DNA of 64,000 nucleotides, taken from the NCBI GenBank assembly GCA_029641185.1, contig JAPWGK010000011.1, positions 186,001 to 250,000 on the forward strand, written 5' to 3'. The translations under genes and the position numbers were made by a program. A model generated the notes under the pieces. The model saw only the letters and a program-made list of their open reading frames with translations. It did not search any database and had not been told where the DNA came from. This DNA comes from Pseudofabraea citricarpa (taxonomy: Eukaryota; Ascomycota; Leotiomycetes; Helotiales; Dermateaceae). Positions 14,894 through 26,159 of this stretch are shown piece after piece (within the stretch, counting starts at the first letter, position 1; every line of letters begins with the position of its first letter).

Positions 14894-17817
14894 TGGAAAG
14901 TCTACGCTATCGCGGCTCTTTGGAGGGGAGAGTGGGGTGGGGTCGGATGGCCGCTTTGTGGAATGTCTATCCTGAGAGGATGCGATAGTGGCGGTCGGAA
15001 TTGCGATACGGGATGCAATTGCTCAGTCGATCTGGAATAGAGCTTTTGCGCGGGGACGTTGTGACGGATGCGATACATGGTGGAATGGAATTTCTTTCTC
15101 GAAGTTGTGTTGTAGTGCGTCCCTGGTTGTTGGCCGATAAGAAATCTTGGCCGGTGACTAATTCCCTTTTGAGACATGGAATCCGGTATCTGCGTCTCCA
15201 CCACGACGACCCTTTTTGCGGGGGAGCCAATCATCTGCCTTGGATTCTGGGAAGCCGTTGTCATCTCAAGTTGTTGCACTTAAAGAAAACAAGCGAGAGG
15301 AACAATATATCTTAGGTAGATATAATCAACACTGCCACAATATGTTATGACAACAAAAGTGCAAGAGGGGTTTGTGCATTGTGAGGAAATCAACAACTGA
15401 TTTAGTCGTGAGCTGATAATCAAAATCGAATCAACGCGTAATTATGATAAATGAAGACTCAAAATCTTCGTTCGGTTATAGAAGTCGAGTTAAAATCACT
15501 TGATCTTAATTATCGTTCCCTGCGTTGGTTTTATTTTCACTAAAAGAGAGAAAAACTCAAGAGAAGGGGAAGAAGAAAAGAAATAAAGAGGTTCTTTTAT
15601 TTAGATTTTCCAGAAACTACAAGTAGAAACTTCGAAACTCAATCGGCATCTACAAAGCACTTCCAAAACATAGCGGCGGTAGAATCTAGCAACGCTGACA
15701 AGAGTTACCCTAAAAAAAAAAAATCACAGTACTATTAGAAGATAACAAAATGAACCTTTCACGGAAAGGAATAGAGAGAGAAGGAAATACCCGCAAATCT
15801 TCACCCTCATCCACGCATCTATTTCAGCCCAGGCACAGAACCCAAGCCAACTTCAGATCCCATAAACATCAGATCAGCATCTGCACAAACTCCCCTTCAT
15901 CAAGTGCCCATGCACGAGGACCGAAGCGTACGGGGAGTGGGTGTCAGAGCACGCGTTCAGTCAAGATCAACGACGAAAAAGCAATTCACACAAAGGAAGA
16001 AGAAAAAAATAAAAACGTGCGGATGCTTCTTCACTTGGTCGAACCAGGATCTATCTACGAATTATTATCTTCTGGCTCGTAATAATCCTATCCAATTGGG
16101 CAGGTTCCGAGCTTAAAGCTGCCGCTTAAGATATAGTCTATACTCTTTCCCTCCTCTTGTCAAACAAGTCTTGTTACCATTCGTGCTTTTGTTGTCGTGT
16201 GTGCTTTTGTTGTTATCTTTTCCAATCCTGAAGTATCAAGATATTTTCAGATCCAGAGGCACGGCTGAGGACGTTTCTTAGCTGTCGCGAAATATCTATA
16301 TTATCTCCAGGCACGGGAAGGCGCATACTTTCACTACCTTTTTCATTTCTGTTTGGTATCGACGGGTAAATTAACTTGCAGCTCCGAGTCGTCCTTAAAC
16401 TTAGGTAACAATGGCATCTTCCCTGGGTGCAGTTAAATCTTCCTGGGCCATGAAAGGAATATTAAAACTTTCAAGATCACAACTTTCATGACTATTCCTG
16501 AAGTATCACCTCACGCAAGTTCAAGGGAAATAGATACACGATCGAGGCCAGACAGGACACCGAGAAGCTCGTTCTCACCAGCCACATCCATCTTCCCAAC
16601 CTAGCTCTATCCAAACAGGCACGAGGAGGACCGGAAAAACTAGGTGTGCAGATAGGATATGTGAAGCTCTGATCTATCAAGCAGAACGGATGGAGAGACA
16701 CCCTCAAGAGATAGATAAAAGTGGATATAAAGCAAGAGGGAGAGCTGGTAACAGAAGATGGGTATGTCTGATGGCAGGCCATGGCAACGGCTGGGCGTTC
16801 TCGTCATGACGTACGTTACGAGAGAACTGAGACCCACCGCGGTGGTTGACGGATGCGCTGTTCCCCTGACACGGCATGATGAGCTAGCCATCGATAGAGA
16901 GAAGATTGGGACGGTGAAGAATTAAGTGGTGCGTGTGGTTTGTAAGTCAGGGCTAAATGCTAGCTGCAAGTTCCTTTGCACTGCGCTCGTCTATGTGCTC
17001 ACAATGCGACCTCGCAAGCCTCCCCCTTCGCCTCGTTGATCCCTCGCAACGGAACACTAATTTGACCTGCCATCCTTTAATTTTGCGATTGCTTACTATT
17101 TCGCAAATTAACTACCCGAAGACAGGAACGGGACCTGTTGCACCGCACTATGTCGATTTCGCGAGGTTGGGACGAAGTATGTAAACTCGCTTGCGGCTTC
17201 AAAATCCAAAATTTTGTGTATCTTTCATAGAATTGGCTTTTTGTACTCGACTGTACATACGCGCACCATAATAGCCCCCAATAAAACAAGAAAAGGGCCG
17301 ATAGAGGTTGTTCAGCTGGTATAAACAATGACGTAGTAATTTTGATATGTGGTTTACACCTGACCGTTCGTCAGCCCGGTGGCGGAACTCATTTCTATGT
17401 CTTGCTTTTTGCCATCTTAAATCCTGAAATGCCTGTAGATCTTTTCCACAAAATGTAAAGGTGTGGCCCTCAATAATTTTGGAAGATGAGGGAATTGCCA
17501 TGTCTTTACTTTGCGAGCTGGTTGATCGGCGGTGGTGCAAAAGTTGTAGACCAGTCTTCGAAAGCTGGGAGCTGATCCATGACATTTTCTTGGTATCTGA
17601 GATAAAACATCCAATAAAGCCATGGCTTTCAAGGTTGATCATAGTCACAATTTCCTTGGCTATCGCGAGCTTTATTTGGCATGTAGTGACATCTTTGACA
17701 GGTACACAGACTTGTCGGATCAAGTCTGGTGCTTCCGTTACGGACTGAATCTTGGACCTTTATCCATATCAGCAATTAAACTACCGGTGATCATAATCAG
17801 TGCACAATCACCTTTCC
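14894..17817. other. Intergenic region between two zinc-cluster genes
   Basis: The region near 14894-15300 is the promoter side of the left regulator. The rest holds only short open frames, including a 174-codon minus-strand frame at 17199-17723 just downstream of the second regulator that I do not recognise and do not call. A purine-rich stretch lies near 15540-15600. Confidence 0.45.
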
Positions 17818-19517
17818 TTAGAAAACAAACACCTGGTCAATGTGCGTTAAAACATTGGTCCACCTCAGATCTGTACGCTTCCAAATCCCATCTAGCATCT
17901 TGAGGGAGCCCAAGACGTTAGAGAAACCACTTCGACTGTAGATATCAAGAAGTCGATTCCGGAAAAAAGTACGATGTTCATCTGTAGAGCTCTCAGCCGC
18001 AGAAATGAAATAGACCCATACAAGAGCATGCTCCCCTAGAGAGCGTTGTGGGATACACTCGATTGTCTCTTTAAGCCTCTGAACACGGGCCATGGTTTCT
18101 TCAGCTGGCGTGATGCCTAAGGCACGATTTAAGTAGAGATCACACGCCTGTTCGAAGGCACCTTCGAGTATCTTTCCCTTTTGTGCGTATTCAGGGTAGT
18201 AGATACTATCCTGCGCGATGAAGTTTGCGTGGTGTGGAAAACGTGTCTCGATATTGAGTAGAGTGTTCTCATCACCAAGGTATGGCTGCATGAAGTATTC
18301 CAACCTGTAAAGCAGGACCGTCAGCAATATATCCTGATCACCGCAACACCTGGGCTTGCTTACACTCGGAACTGCTGATGTAGGAAGGACATCAACGCAT
18401 TTTGATCGGGACTTGAGCTCTTTTCTCCGATACTGAGGCAGGAGTACCACATCTTGTAAAGGATTTTATAGTCACTCCCAGCCGATACGAGATCGTTGAT
18501 AAGCAGTATGACGAGCGCTGCTAATATAGCTGTTGTATCTGTGCCAGGTGACCCAGGAGTCTTTGCGAGGCATTTGACGACAGCATCCTGGAACATTATA
18601 CCTAATTTAGCAAAATCAGAGTTCTTAGAGCTCAGCTGATTTGCAGAGGTTGCTAAGACAGCGTTACGAACAAGCTCGTTCTCAGCAGCTAGTGGTAGTA
18701 CAATCGACCTATATCGATTGAAAGGGCCATCGAAGACGGTCATTTCCGCCGCTACGGTCTCTGAAACTTGGGAGGAAGTCAGGATATATTTAGTAGGAGC
18801 GCTTTGATGGGCTACTTACAATTCGAGAATAGCATTCGCGTCAGTGGGTCGTGTGTTTCTAGACTGTACGACAATGGGAACACATTCCTGATCTGCGAAT
18901 CCACGCTCCAGAAAGTCATTTCAGTGGAGACTGACCCATGGGAAGTGCTTGACGGGGAGCCTAAAGACACCGAGCTTGCAGGTGTGACAGGCGATGCAAG
19001 ATCTTGAGTATCGTTACAGTATCGATCACGGACCACTATCCTGGAATCTGGGGGATCAGAGCCCAACGAACTCGGTGCGTCTCTTAGATGATCCGTCCGA
19101 TCTTCAACGGTACGATCCACGTTTCTCTTGCCGCGCCGTCTCTGCTGCTTAGCCAAGACTGCAGCAGAAGAACTCGGCTTTGTTCTAGACTTGCTGCTTC
19201 CTTCGGGAGACCATTGCACTGGGGACATGAAGCTTGTGGGCAATGATGCACCCCCAGATTCTGCACCTAAAGGCAACGTCTTCCCGACAAGCTTTCCCCG
19301 TGCTGCTAAACCGGCATTGAATCGGTACCTGACACCTAAGCCAGTGCACTCCAGTCCCTTAGCTGTACATTTCAAGCATGTGGGCTCTGTCCTGTCACAG
19401 TCTATACGACGCTGTGAGCAGTTATAACAGCCTATTTGAAGTTAGCGGTGTGCTGAGTAGAAAGAGATGTATGTAGACTTGAGTACCCTTGATCTTAGGT
19501 CTAGTAGCTTTGGTCAT
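17818..19517 (-). CDS. Zn2Cys6 transcription factor next to scytalone dehydratase
   Basis: Four minus-strand exons (19487-19517, 18820-19431, 18364-18766, 17818-18304) with introns of 55, 53 and 59 nt encode 510 residues. The first exon supplies only ten and a third codons (MTKATRPKIK). The zinc cluster follows at once as CYNCSQRRIDC then DRTEPTCLKCTAKGLEC, with cysteines 12, 15, 22, 29, 32 and 39. A serine-rich linker of about 120 residues follows. The C-terminal half begins with ETVAAEMTVFDGPFNRYR, a familiar opening of the fungal-specific regulator domain in short Zn2Cys6 proteins. At intron 2 I chose the acceptor at 18767-18768, because the next AG would create a stop codon. It lies 317 bp from the stop codon of scytalone dehydratase on the same strand, so it may be co-regulated with the pathway; that is an inference. 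Confidence 0.85.
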
Positions 19518-19834
19518 GGCTCCATAATAGTGAGTGATTCTCCAAAGTCACACGGCATCCATTTACGATCGGCGGATTGATTTAAATCGGGAAAGACTGG
19601 CTGTCGCCTCAAAGCGGTCACGATAAGCTTAAAGTTGCATGCTTGCACGTGACCCGGCTATTCATTCCAATTTGCACAACTTGTTTTTGGAATCGGCTAG
19701 CCAGTCGCTAAACTCGAGTATTATCTTCACGAAGATGTCAAAACGATGTGTCTGGTTTTGAAGATTGTTCAATTACGCAAATTACAGATAAGATACTACA
19801 ACAGCCATTCCAAACTCCCTTGTTGAATTATCCC

Positions 19835-20516
19835 CTAATCAGACTTCTCGTAGTCCGATCCGCTCAAGTGAACATAAGATCCCTTGAAAACCTTCTCAAA
19901 GTCATGCTCGTTCCATCGGACAGTTGGCTTCAGTCCAGCAAACTTCCAGACCCCGTCGATCTTGGTATAGTAGTGCTCGTTGGTGGCATGGCTGTGTCCC
20001 TTGAGCTTGACGGTCTTGAGATCAGGTGCGGTATAGACTTGATGAGCAGCGCGCAACTGATGGTGTCCAATAACTTGAGTGTCTGAGATTCTCTCCCATC
20101 GGGTAGCACCAAGCAAGTGCTGAGTCTTGACGCATGGGTCACCCAAGAAATCATCATCCGTCACCATCTTAAGGAAATCAGCCTTGGACATAGCGTCCCA
20201 CTTGCCCTTGCCAATGCTGGTGTAGTCGACCAGAAGATTTGGTGCAATAATAGTGCTGAGGCGAGCCCAGTCCTAATAGCCAGTTAGCGAGATGACTTTG
20301 AGAATATCAACGACGATGCACATACCTTAGCATCGTAGCTGTCACCCCAATCGAACATGAGAGCAGTAAGCTCAAGGTAATCTAGAATATTGTTTTAGCC
20401 GCATCCAGGCACAACTTGAAGACAAACAAACCTTCGAAGGTTATTTTCTTTGGGTTGGTCCATAGCTTTGGCTTGTTATCGGAGCTATCGTCGAAAGTAA
20501 AAGTAAATGAAGGCAT
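19835..20516 (-). CDS. SCD1: Scytalone dehydratase (DHN-melanin pathway)
   Basis: Three minus-strand exons (20432-20516, 20326-20381, 19835-20272) encode 192 residues, close to known fungal scytalone dehydratases (about 170-190). The enzyme removes water from scytalone and vermelone, giving 1,3,8-trihydroxynaphthalene and 1,8-dihydroxynaphthalene. Counting from the rice-blast enzyme's catalytic set (Y30, Y50, H85, H110, N131), a constant offset of 14 lands exactly on Y44, Y64, H99, H124 and N145 here, so the active site looks complete. The NTF2-like fold is visible in GHSHATNEHYYTKIDGVWKF and in GLKPTVRWNEHDF. The start ATG follows a short leader, with a TATA-like box about 100 nt upstream. 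It is divergent from the reductase gene, which strengthens the pathway call. Confidence 0.95.
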
Positions 20517-20615
20517 GGTGAGAAGAGTGTTTGACTGTAAACTTCTTGGGGTTGTGTGGTTGAGAAGGAGGTTGATGATTGTGATGATGGACTTCTTCGT
20601 CAAGGGCACGAGAGG

Positions 20616-20622
20616 ATATATA
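20616..20622 (-). promoter_or_regulatory. TATA-like box of scytalone dehydratase
   Basis: TATATAT on the minus strand, about 100 nt upstream of the ATG at 20516. Position and composition fit a core promoter. Confidence 0.4.
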
Positions 20623-21471
20623 GGAAAATGCAGCAGCTTCTTCGTCCGTCGCTCTTGAACCGTCCGAAGCTGGACCAGACATCAGCAGTCGAGGAAAAGG
20701 TCCTAAGCACGATGGCTGAGCGACGTATTTGGCCCCATGTTGCACCATCGCATCGATTGATTGTTTGAGCAGTGCTGCACATGTTGACGGCCTTGCTGCT
20801 TATCGGTTGCTTTGACGCGATTGGCCGTCCGTTCCTAAGCCTACACGCGGCTGACAAAATGTACGTGTACATAGTACCTACGGAATATACGAAGACACAC
20901 GCGCTACGGAAGTCCTAGGTACTGCGGAGCACTTGGGAGCATTCGACCGAAGAAGGCACAGAAATTCCCCTGTCTGTTCTTGGGGACTGCGATTGGGGCT
21001 ACGGGCAGGAAATATCGTCCTCACATGGTGCACACCCGTTATAGTGCAGCCGCAATTGGCAAATCCCCTCGCACGGCTGCATCCGATCGACGAGGCTGAT
21101 GCGAGAGCACGGCCCAGAATAGTGCTGTCGTCTCACAAATCTGGATGTGATAGATGTCTCAACCCTCACAATTGACGGCTCCTATTCGACCCGTGCCAGC
21201 AAACAAAACATCCGTCCCCACATGAGGGGTCGTTCTCCAGAGTTCGGCCCAAGTTTGGCGCTTCAGGTTGCGAGACCACGACATGAGGGACAATGAGATG
21301 GGGCTCCTGATGTTGCGAGCACATACGCGACCAGCAAACCACACAGCAAGAACATAGCAGCCATGGGATTCAGAAGTCGCACTGGCGTCGGTGCGTCGCA
21401 TCTTCGGCCAGGACATGGCGAAGGCGCGAAGGCCGAGTGCTCAAAAGAACCAGCATGCAGCTATTCATACA

Positions 21472-21480
21472 TATAAAAAG
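21472..21480 (+). promoter_or_regulatory. TATA box of the hydroxynaphthalene reductase
   Basis: TATAAAAAG lies 134 nt before the ATG at 21614 and is followed by a purine-poor leader. This is a typical fungal core promoter layout. Confidence 0.5.
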
Positions 21481-21613
21481 ACATCCGGAGCATCTACTCT
21501 AGAAAAAACCATCCTGCTCCAACACATCAGTCCACTCGCACTACGCAATCAACACTACCACACCCACTTTCGCCCCCCATAAATCTTTCACCATTTCGTG
21601 GCTCGGCTTAGTT

Positions 21614-22484
21614 ATGCCTTCATCAACCATGCCTGCTCGTGGTTATCAAGGCGGTTCATTAGATGGCAAGGTCGCTCTCGTCACTGGATCAGGCCGAGGA
21701 ATTGGTCGCGGTATTGCACTCGAACTTGGTCAGCGCGGTGCTTCCGTAATTGTCAATTATGCAAATGCGTCCAAGCAGGCTGAGGAGCTTGTACAGGAGA
21801 TTGAGGCGGCCGGAAGCAAAGCGTTTGCCATCAAGGCCGATGTCTCCAAAGTCTCAGAAGTTGCCCGCTTATTCAAGGAGGCACTTGACCACTTTGGCCG
21901 TCTCGACATCGTCGTATCTAACTCTGGCACCGAGATCTTCAAGGCCGAGGACCAAGTCACTGAAGAGGACTATGACCGCGTCTTTGCCCTCAACACCCGG
22001 GCTCAATTCTTTGTGGCCCAGCACGCATACATGACCCTACAGCACGGTGGCCGTATCATCCTGACTTCGTCCGTCGCGGCGCAGATGTCTGGCGTGCCCA
22101 ACCACGCGCTATACGCTGGAAGTAAAGCTGCCGTCGAGGGCTTCACTCGCAGCTTTGCGACTGACTGTGGCCACAAGGGCATCACCGTGAACGCCATTGC
22201 ACCCGGAGGGGTCAAGACGGACATGTACGAGAAGTAAGTGGAATTCCTGTGCCCCGCGCAGGTACCAGAGCTAACCCGTACACAGGAACGCATGGCATTA
22301 CTCTCCTGGCGCTACACCCTCATGGCCCGTTGAGGCCATCGATAAGGGGTTGGCAGAGATCTGCCCGCTCAAACGAGTGGCTGTGCCACAGGATATCGCT
22401 CGTGTTGTCGCTTTCCTCGCTCACCGCGATTCGGAGTGGGTTAACGGGCAGGTCATCAAGTTGAGCGGAGGTTCAATCGCATAA
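21614..22484 (+). CDS. Tetra/trihydroxynaphthalene reductase (SDR family)
   Basis: Two exons, 21614-22233 and 22286-22484, with a 52-nt intron, encode 272 residues; a second ATG at 21629 would give 267. Classical short-chain dehydrogenase features are present: the NADPH-binding TGSGRGIG at residues 24-31, NSG at 103-105, the structural N127, and the catalytic S153, Y167 and K171. The serine-to-tyrosine gap of 14 and the tyrosine-to-lysine gap of 4 match known trihydroxynaphthalene reductases. The C-terminal half reads NAWHYSPG, then PQDIARVVAFLA, and ends GGSIA. In the DHN-melanin pathway such enzymes reduce tetrahydroxynaphthalene to scytalone and trihydroxynaphthalene to vermelone. I cannot tell which substrate this one prefers. 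It is divergent from scytalone dehydratase. Confidence 0.92.
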
Positions 22485-22911
22485 GCGCGGGTGGTGTTGG
22501 TGTGCTAAAGAGCAGAAGTGGCTTTGGCTTTGGCTTTGGCGGGGAGACTACCACCAGTGCCGTACCGTGATACGGGAACGACGTTGTGAGCACTAGGAGT
22601 AGTCAGGGCATACACGGATGTAATTAATCTAATGAGTAGCTGCCGAGTCGCAAATAGTCAATATCAAATATTGAGATCTGCAGTAGAGGAAACCCACACA
22701 AACCATGACCGTGCAGCTGGAGTGAATTGACTCAGTACGGTGACATTGATGTCATCCCAAGATTGAGGACGGTACAGTACTGTACGTAGATGACAGCGTA
22801 CCAGGGACATGCACGGATAAAGCTATCGGCGATGATGGATGATACACACGGCACGACATGCGCCAAGTAGATGGATTCTGGGAGGGATGGGGTTCAAGGG
22901 CCGGTGGGTAA

Positions 22912-22962
22912 GGTGGTGGTGGTGGTGGTGCTGCTGGTTGTGGTGGTGGGGTGGTGGTGGTG
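22912..22962. repeat. (GGT)n-rich microsatellite
   Basis: Six perfect GGT units (22912-22929) are followed by imperfect GGT/GCT units to about 22962. Confidence 0.85.
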
Positions 22963-23090
22963 CATTTCCAAGTTGGGCAGTGCATTGTTTCTGGTTTGAT
23001 GAATGGAGGCATTCGGTTTCTGGTTACCTAAGGATTCTACACTATGCCTGAGGCATGATTCGGTCGAGCGCCTCCAGCTGTCCAGGTGGT

Positions 23091-23131
23091 GCTTGCTTGC
23101 TTGCTTGCTTGCTCGCTGGCTGGCTCGCTGG
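23091..23131. repeat. (GCTT)5 followed by degenerate GCTN units
   Basis: Five perfect GCTT units (23091-23110) run into GCTC, GCTG, GCTG, GCTC, GCTG. This is a tetranucleotide tract decaying at one end. Confidence 0.85.
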
Positions 23132-24933
23132 ACGGAGTTAACGGTGAACGATATTAGCTGTGGATATGAACGGTAGATGCTGACCTGGTGCTGGCCATCT
23201 TCCACTCCCTGAAGGACGAGCGCAAGACTCCTGTCTGTGGCTATGTCCATTCCTATCCTATTACATTATTGTGGGAGCATAATCTTATGCCTAGAAATAT
23301 TCACTACAAACAAGAAACACGACCAGGCCCACCGCATGCGCACAACGACTCCTTCTGCTGCTCTCCTGCCTCTCAGCTTCCTATCGTCTGCCTCTGCTGC
23401 TATTTCCGCCGTCTTGCGCTTACCCGCCGGCCTCGACCGATCTCTCTCTCGTCTCGTCGCTGGTCGGATGCCCCGGTGCTGGTGCTTCTTCAAACGCTCT
23501 GGTCTCACGTCCGCGGTCGTCTCAGCGTCGTCCCTTCACCACATTCGTCATTCATCTGTTCGGACTCGGTATCTTCAGCATCCTCCCTCCCTCCTGTCAA
23601 CGTGTCATGTTTCGCAATTGGGCGGTGGGAGATAGTGATTCATAATCCAGAAGGACAAGGTCAGATATTGCACCGGCGCCATTGCTCGACGGAGAAGCGT
23701 CGAAGGCTCGAAGGTCGCATTGAGTTTGGCGGATACGGGTGGACGGGCATACGGTAGTGCATTTCAGCTCCTGAGATGGCTTGACTTGACGAAAGCTTCT
23801 GTCCCGCACGGTGCGTTGAACGGGTCCTGAAAGAGGGAGCCTCCGCTTAGCCTATTGCCTATCGCGACCTCGTCGACGACTAGAAGGAGGGCGATGGGCG
23901 ATGGAGATGCTGCTTTGGTGGTCTTGACCGGCCATTAAACAAGTTTTGAGGTTAGCATAAGGTAGCATAGCTGGCGACTCAGCTGCATGGTAAGACACCA
24001 TGGTGCAATGGCTTCAGTGTACATGTACCAGGTGGGATGGCATCATGACGGTTGTTCGTGGCAGGGGGTGAATGGTGGTGTATTCAGAACGACAGCCTTC
24101 ATCCACCAGCATGCAGCTGCAGCGAGTCGTGATTCCAGGATAAGGATGCAGAGGGTAGAGTGCAGAGTGTACGGGAGAGCGTGAGAGGCGTGAGAGGCTA
24201 CCTGGGCAGCCTTACTGAATCGTGTATGGAGCAGAGCGTATAGTACAGCATGGTACATTATGTAGCATCAAATATAGGTGGGTAGGCAGGTAGCTACAGG
24301 TACCTAGTAAGGTAGAGCAGGGTCTCGTACGTTCTCAAGCCGGTGGGGACGCTGGAGACGCTGGGGAGCCGCTGGTCGCTGGGCCAAGTTCTCTATCGTA
24401 CATACATACATACTATCATAGGCGAAGCGGGGCGGGACTACGGGGCTAGCTGGGGGCCCTGAGCCTGGAGCCTGAGCCCTGCTGAGCCCTGAGGCGGGAT
24501 GATCACGGTCCCCCGTTACTGTACAGCACTGCACTGTATCCCCCCGTTGTCCCCCACCAAACAGTGTCTATTTAGTGGGCCTGTTGGCCGTATTCGACAC
24601 TGTCCCGGTCTCCCAGGGCCGTCAGATCCAGCAATTCAGGGTTCTAGGGGGCTTGTAGATGATCCCACAGCCTTAGGGATCAGAGCTGATCCCCCAGACC
24701 CCTTCTCTCTCTCTTCCTTCGGCTTTCGGTGATCAGCTGCTGGGTATATCCGACAGAGCTTGACTTGACTACGCGCCCAGAAAGCATATCAGGACAATTT
24801 AGTCGAATGAAACGTCCTGATGCAATCAATGTTGATTAATGGCCATCTTCCAGAGCTATCCCAAGCTGCGTTTCGCTTAACCCTGCGGTGTGATGAGCGA
24901 TGGCTGGGCTGGATGGTAAGTGGTACTGTAGGT

Positions 24934-24973
24934 GGTGAGTGGTGAGTGGTGAGTGGTGAGTGGTGAGTGGTGA
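24934..24973. repeat. Tandem GGTGAGT, five copies plus a partial
   Basis: A 7-nt unit GGTGAGT is repeated perfectly at 24934, 24941, 24948, 24955 and 24962, then a partial copy GGTGA follows. GGTGAGT also resembles a 5' splice donor on the + strand. Confidence 0.9.
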
Positions 24974-26159
24974 TAAGTTACTGGTGTAGGTAGTAGGTAC
25001 TGTACTATGCTGGTGTACGGAGTCCTGGGAATAAGCTGGAGGGAGGCCGGTACAGCCTATCGATGGCTGCTGGGTCGCTACGGATAGGCTAGGGACACCG
25101 TCGCCATTTTACCACCCAAGTGACCCAACGCTAACATTCAACACCCTTCCCTTCATCTGCCGCCATCCACCGCCATCCCTCATCCATCCCTCATCCATCA
25201 CCAGCCTGCCACCCCGTCACCAAATCAGATCCGGTCTCCGCGCTTGGATCTGCCTCGCCGACTCTCCCTCCCCCACCCCCCCCTGGCCCGTCACATTATT
25301 GGCAGCATATTCTCCTCAACCCCTCCGAACTCTCGATATGCAAGTCCAAGAATGCCATGTGCGTGTGTTGTCGTGCTGCGTACTCTGCGTGCTGCTGCGT
25401 GCTGGAGTCGGCGTGCTGGATGGCCCCAGAGAGTCCCAGGCAAGGTACCAAGGGATGCAGCCTCCCTAGGATGATGGACAGACTATTGCTTACCTGCCTT
25501 GATTAGATTGGCTGCATCGTGGTTCTCTTCATGATTTCATGACTGCTGCCTCCACTACTATGTGATTGCACGGCAGCCCAGCAGCAGCAATACAAGCCCA
25601 GCAACAGCAACAGCACCAGCACCAGCAAGCACCAGCACCGGCCAGAGTGGCCCACCCTGTGACTGTATTTCTACCTCCTCAAACATCGCCTGCGCCCCAG
25701 CCAGCACCAGCAAACACTGGAGCTTGGGCATTGTTGTTCCATTTTTCCAGGGGTCAGATCTACGCTGAACCTGGTCATCCATTTTCCACGCTGCATACTA
25801 CATTGGGCAAGCTTCCACCACCCGACGTTGCCGATTAGTCCAGCTTGATTTGTGTCAAAAGTCATGAAACATCAAAGTGGCTTAGTGCGTATCTGTGAAG
25901 TCTGAACGTCTGTTTATGAAAGTCAGTTTCCCTTCAAACGAGCGGAGCCATATCCTGCTTCAAGCCTGTTCTTGTTTTGCTCACGACCTGACGTTTAGAA
26001 CCCTAGTCTATCAGGTCGAGTCCGATATCACCTTGACATATTCATGCATACATAAATTTCGTAGCTGCGCAAACCTGTCATCGTTTCCAACATTTCCATC
26101 GAAACTTTTCACTCTCGACCGCTCTTTGTTGATTTGTTTTTATATATTCCACAGCAACA

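Larger units (their letters stand above)
20517..21613. promoter_or_regulatory. Shared divergent promoter of scytalone dehydratase and THN reductase
   Basis: A 1,097-bp region lies between the two start codons and holds no supportable gene. Each side has a TATA-like box 100-140 nt before its ATG. The reductase side has a pyrimidine- and CA-rich leader. The two genes act in consecutive pathway steps, so joint control from this interval is likely. Confidence 0.6.
22485..26159. other. 3.7-kb low-complexity intergenic region
   Basis: GC-richer than the window's AT-rich spacers and full of short repeats: GGT, GCTT and GGTGAGT arrays, an 18-bp palindrome at 24676-24693, and several GTACTGTAC words. 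Open frames (for example 23188-23757) look like chance frames in biased sequence. The right end is the promoter and leader of the third zinc-cluster gene. Confidence 0.5.

Noticed and set aside
17199..17723. 174-codon minus-strand open frame downstream of the second regulator
   Set aside because: No domain, biased composition or splice support; it overlaps the expected 3' UTR of the regulator.
23188..23757. 189-codon open frame (+)
   Set aside because: Lies in GC-biased low-complexity sequence where stops are rare; the product is rich in Arg, Ser and Cys without any motif.
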